14,389 bases of DNA from Fidelibacterota bacterium (GTDB lineage: Bacteria > Fidelibacterota > Marinisomatia > SCGC-AAA003-L08 > D37C17). Made by a program: the position numbers and the translations under genes. Below the pieces are notes generated by a model, which was given only the letters and a program-made list of their open reading frames with translations, was not told where the DNA came from and made no database searches. Below, one piece after another: positions 14,322 through 14,389 of this stretch. The stretch covers positions 1-14,389 of the forward strand of contig JABHHG010000128.1 in assembly GCA_018671635.1 (NCBI GenBank), in the 5' to 3' direction. The number at the start of each line of letters is the position of its first letter. Position 1 is the first letter of the stretch.

Positions 14322-14389
14322 AAATGCCAAAGATGAAACAAAAGAGAATTGTTTTATAACATTTAGTGTATTTAGTGGGAATAGAATGA

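Noticed and set aside
14324..14359. Eleven-codon frame (MPKMKQKRIVL) after trpG
   Set aside because: It is too short, has no ribosome site and no conserved context; it could be chance in the spacer before the next trp gene.
1..14389. tRNA, rRNA, CRISPR array, insertion sequence or phage genes
   Set aside because: No cloverleaf, rRNA core, direct-repeat/spacer array, transposase or integrase signature was seen on either strand.

Overview
The window is AT-rich, gene-dense bacterial DNA with 13 complete protein genes, one partial gene at the left edge and one very short leader gene. It probably comes from an uncultured marine bacterium of the Fibrobacterota-Chlorobiota-Bacteroidota side of the tree, most likely Candidatus Marinimicrobia (SAR406). 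That placement is an inference. It rests on the dockerin-like repeat of the GDLNxDGxxNVLDIVxLVN type in a secreted protein, the menB-menA-menC-menE gene order, a Bacteroidota-like tRNA-guanine transglycosylase without zinc ligands, and the frequent lack of Shine-Dalgarno sequences. No tRNA, rRNA, CRISPR array, transposase or phage gene is visible.

Left block, minus strand (7162 down to 1). Genes are read from right to left: a secreted multidomain copper monooxygenase-like protein with a c-type heme motif, an M20 amidohydrolase, a HupE/UreJ-like metal permease with a His-rich tail, radA, tgt and a Nudix hydrolase. Gaps are 46 bases or less and there is one 4-base overlap, so the block could be one operon. 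A 99-base gap with two Fur-box-like dyads then precedes a porin-like outer-membrane protein that runs off the window.

Middle block, plus strand (7293 to 11419). This is a menaquinone operon: menB, menA, menC and menE. menA/menC overlap by 4 bases and menC/menE by 11. menF, menD and menH are not here. The menB-menA gap carries a small 9-base-period repeat, and menE ends before the usual C-terminal catalytic lysine motif. A small convergent membrane-protein gene abuts menE.

Right block, plus strand (11852 to the end). This is chorismate and tryptophan metabolism: a stand-alone AroQ chorismate mutase, then trpE and trpG overlapping by 4 bases. Between aroQ and trpE lies what looks like a complete transcription attenuator. 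It has a 20-residue leader peptide with two Trp codons in an aromatic run, a 10-bp antiterminator stem, and a competing GC-rich terminator hairpin with a T-run. This is the clearest regulatory system in the window.

The most notable observations are the trp attenuator, the Kunitz-like/dockerin/cytochrome c/copper-monooxygenase protein, the tandem operator before the porin gene, the TGT lacking all four zinc ligands, and the MenE lacking its A10 region.
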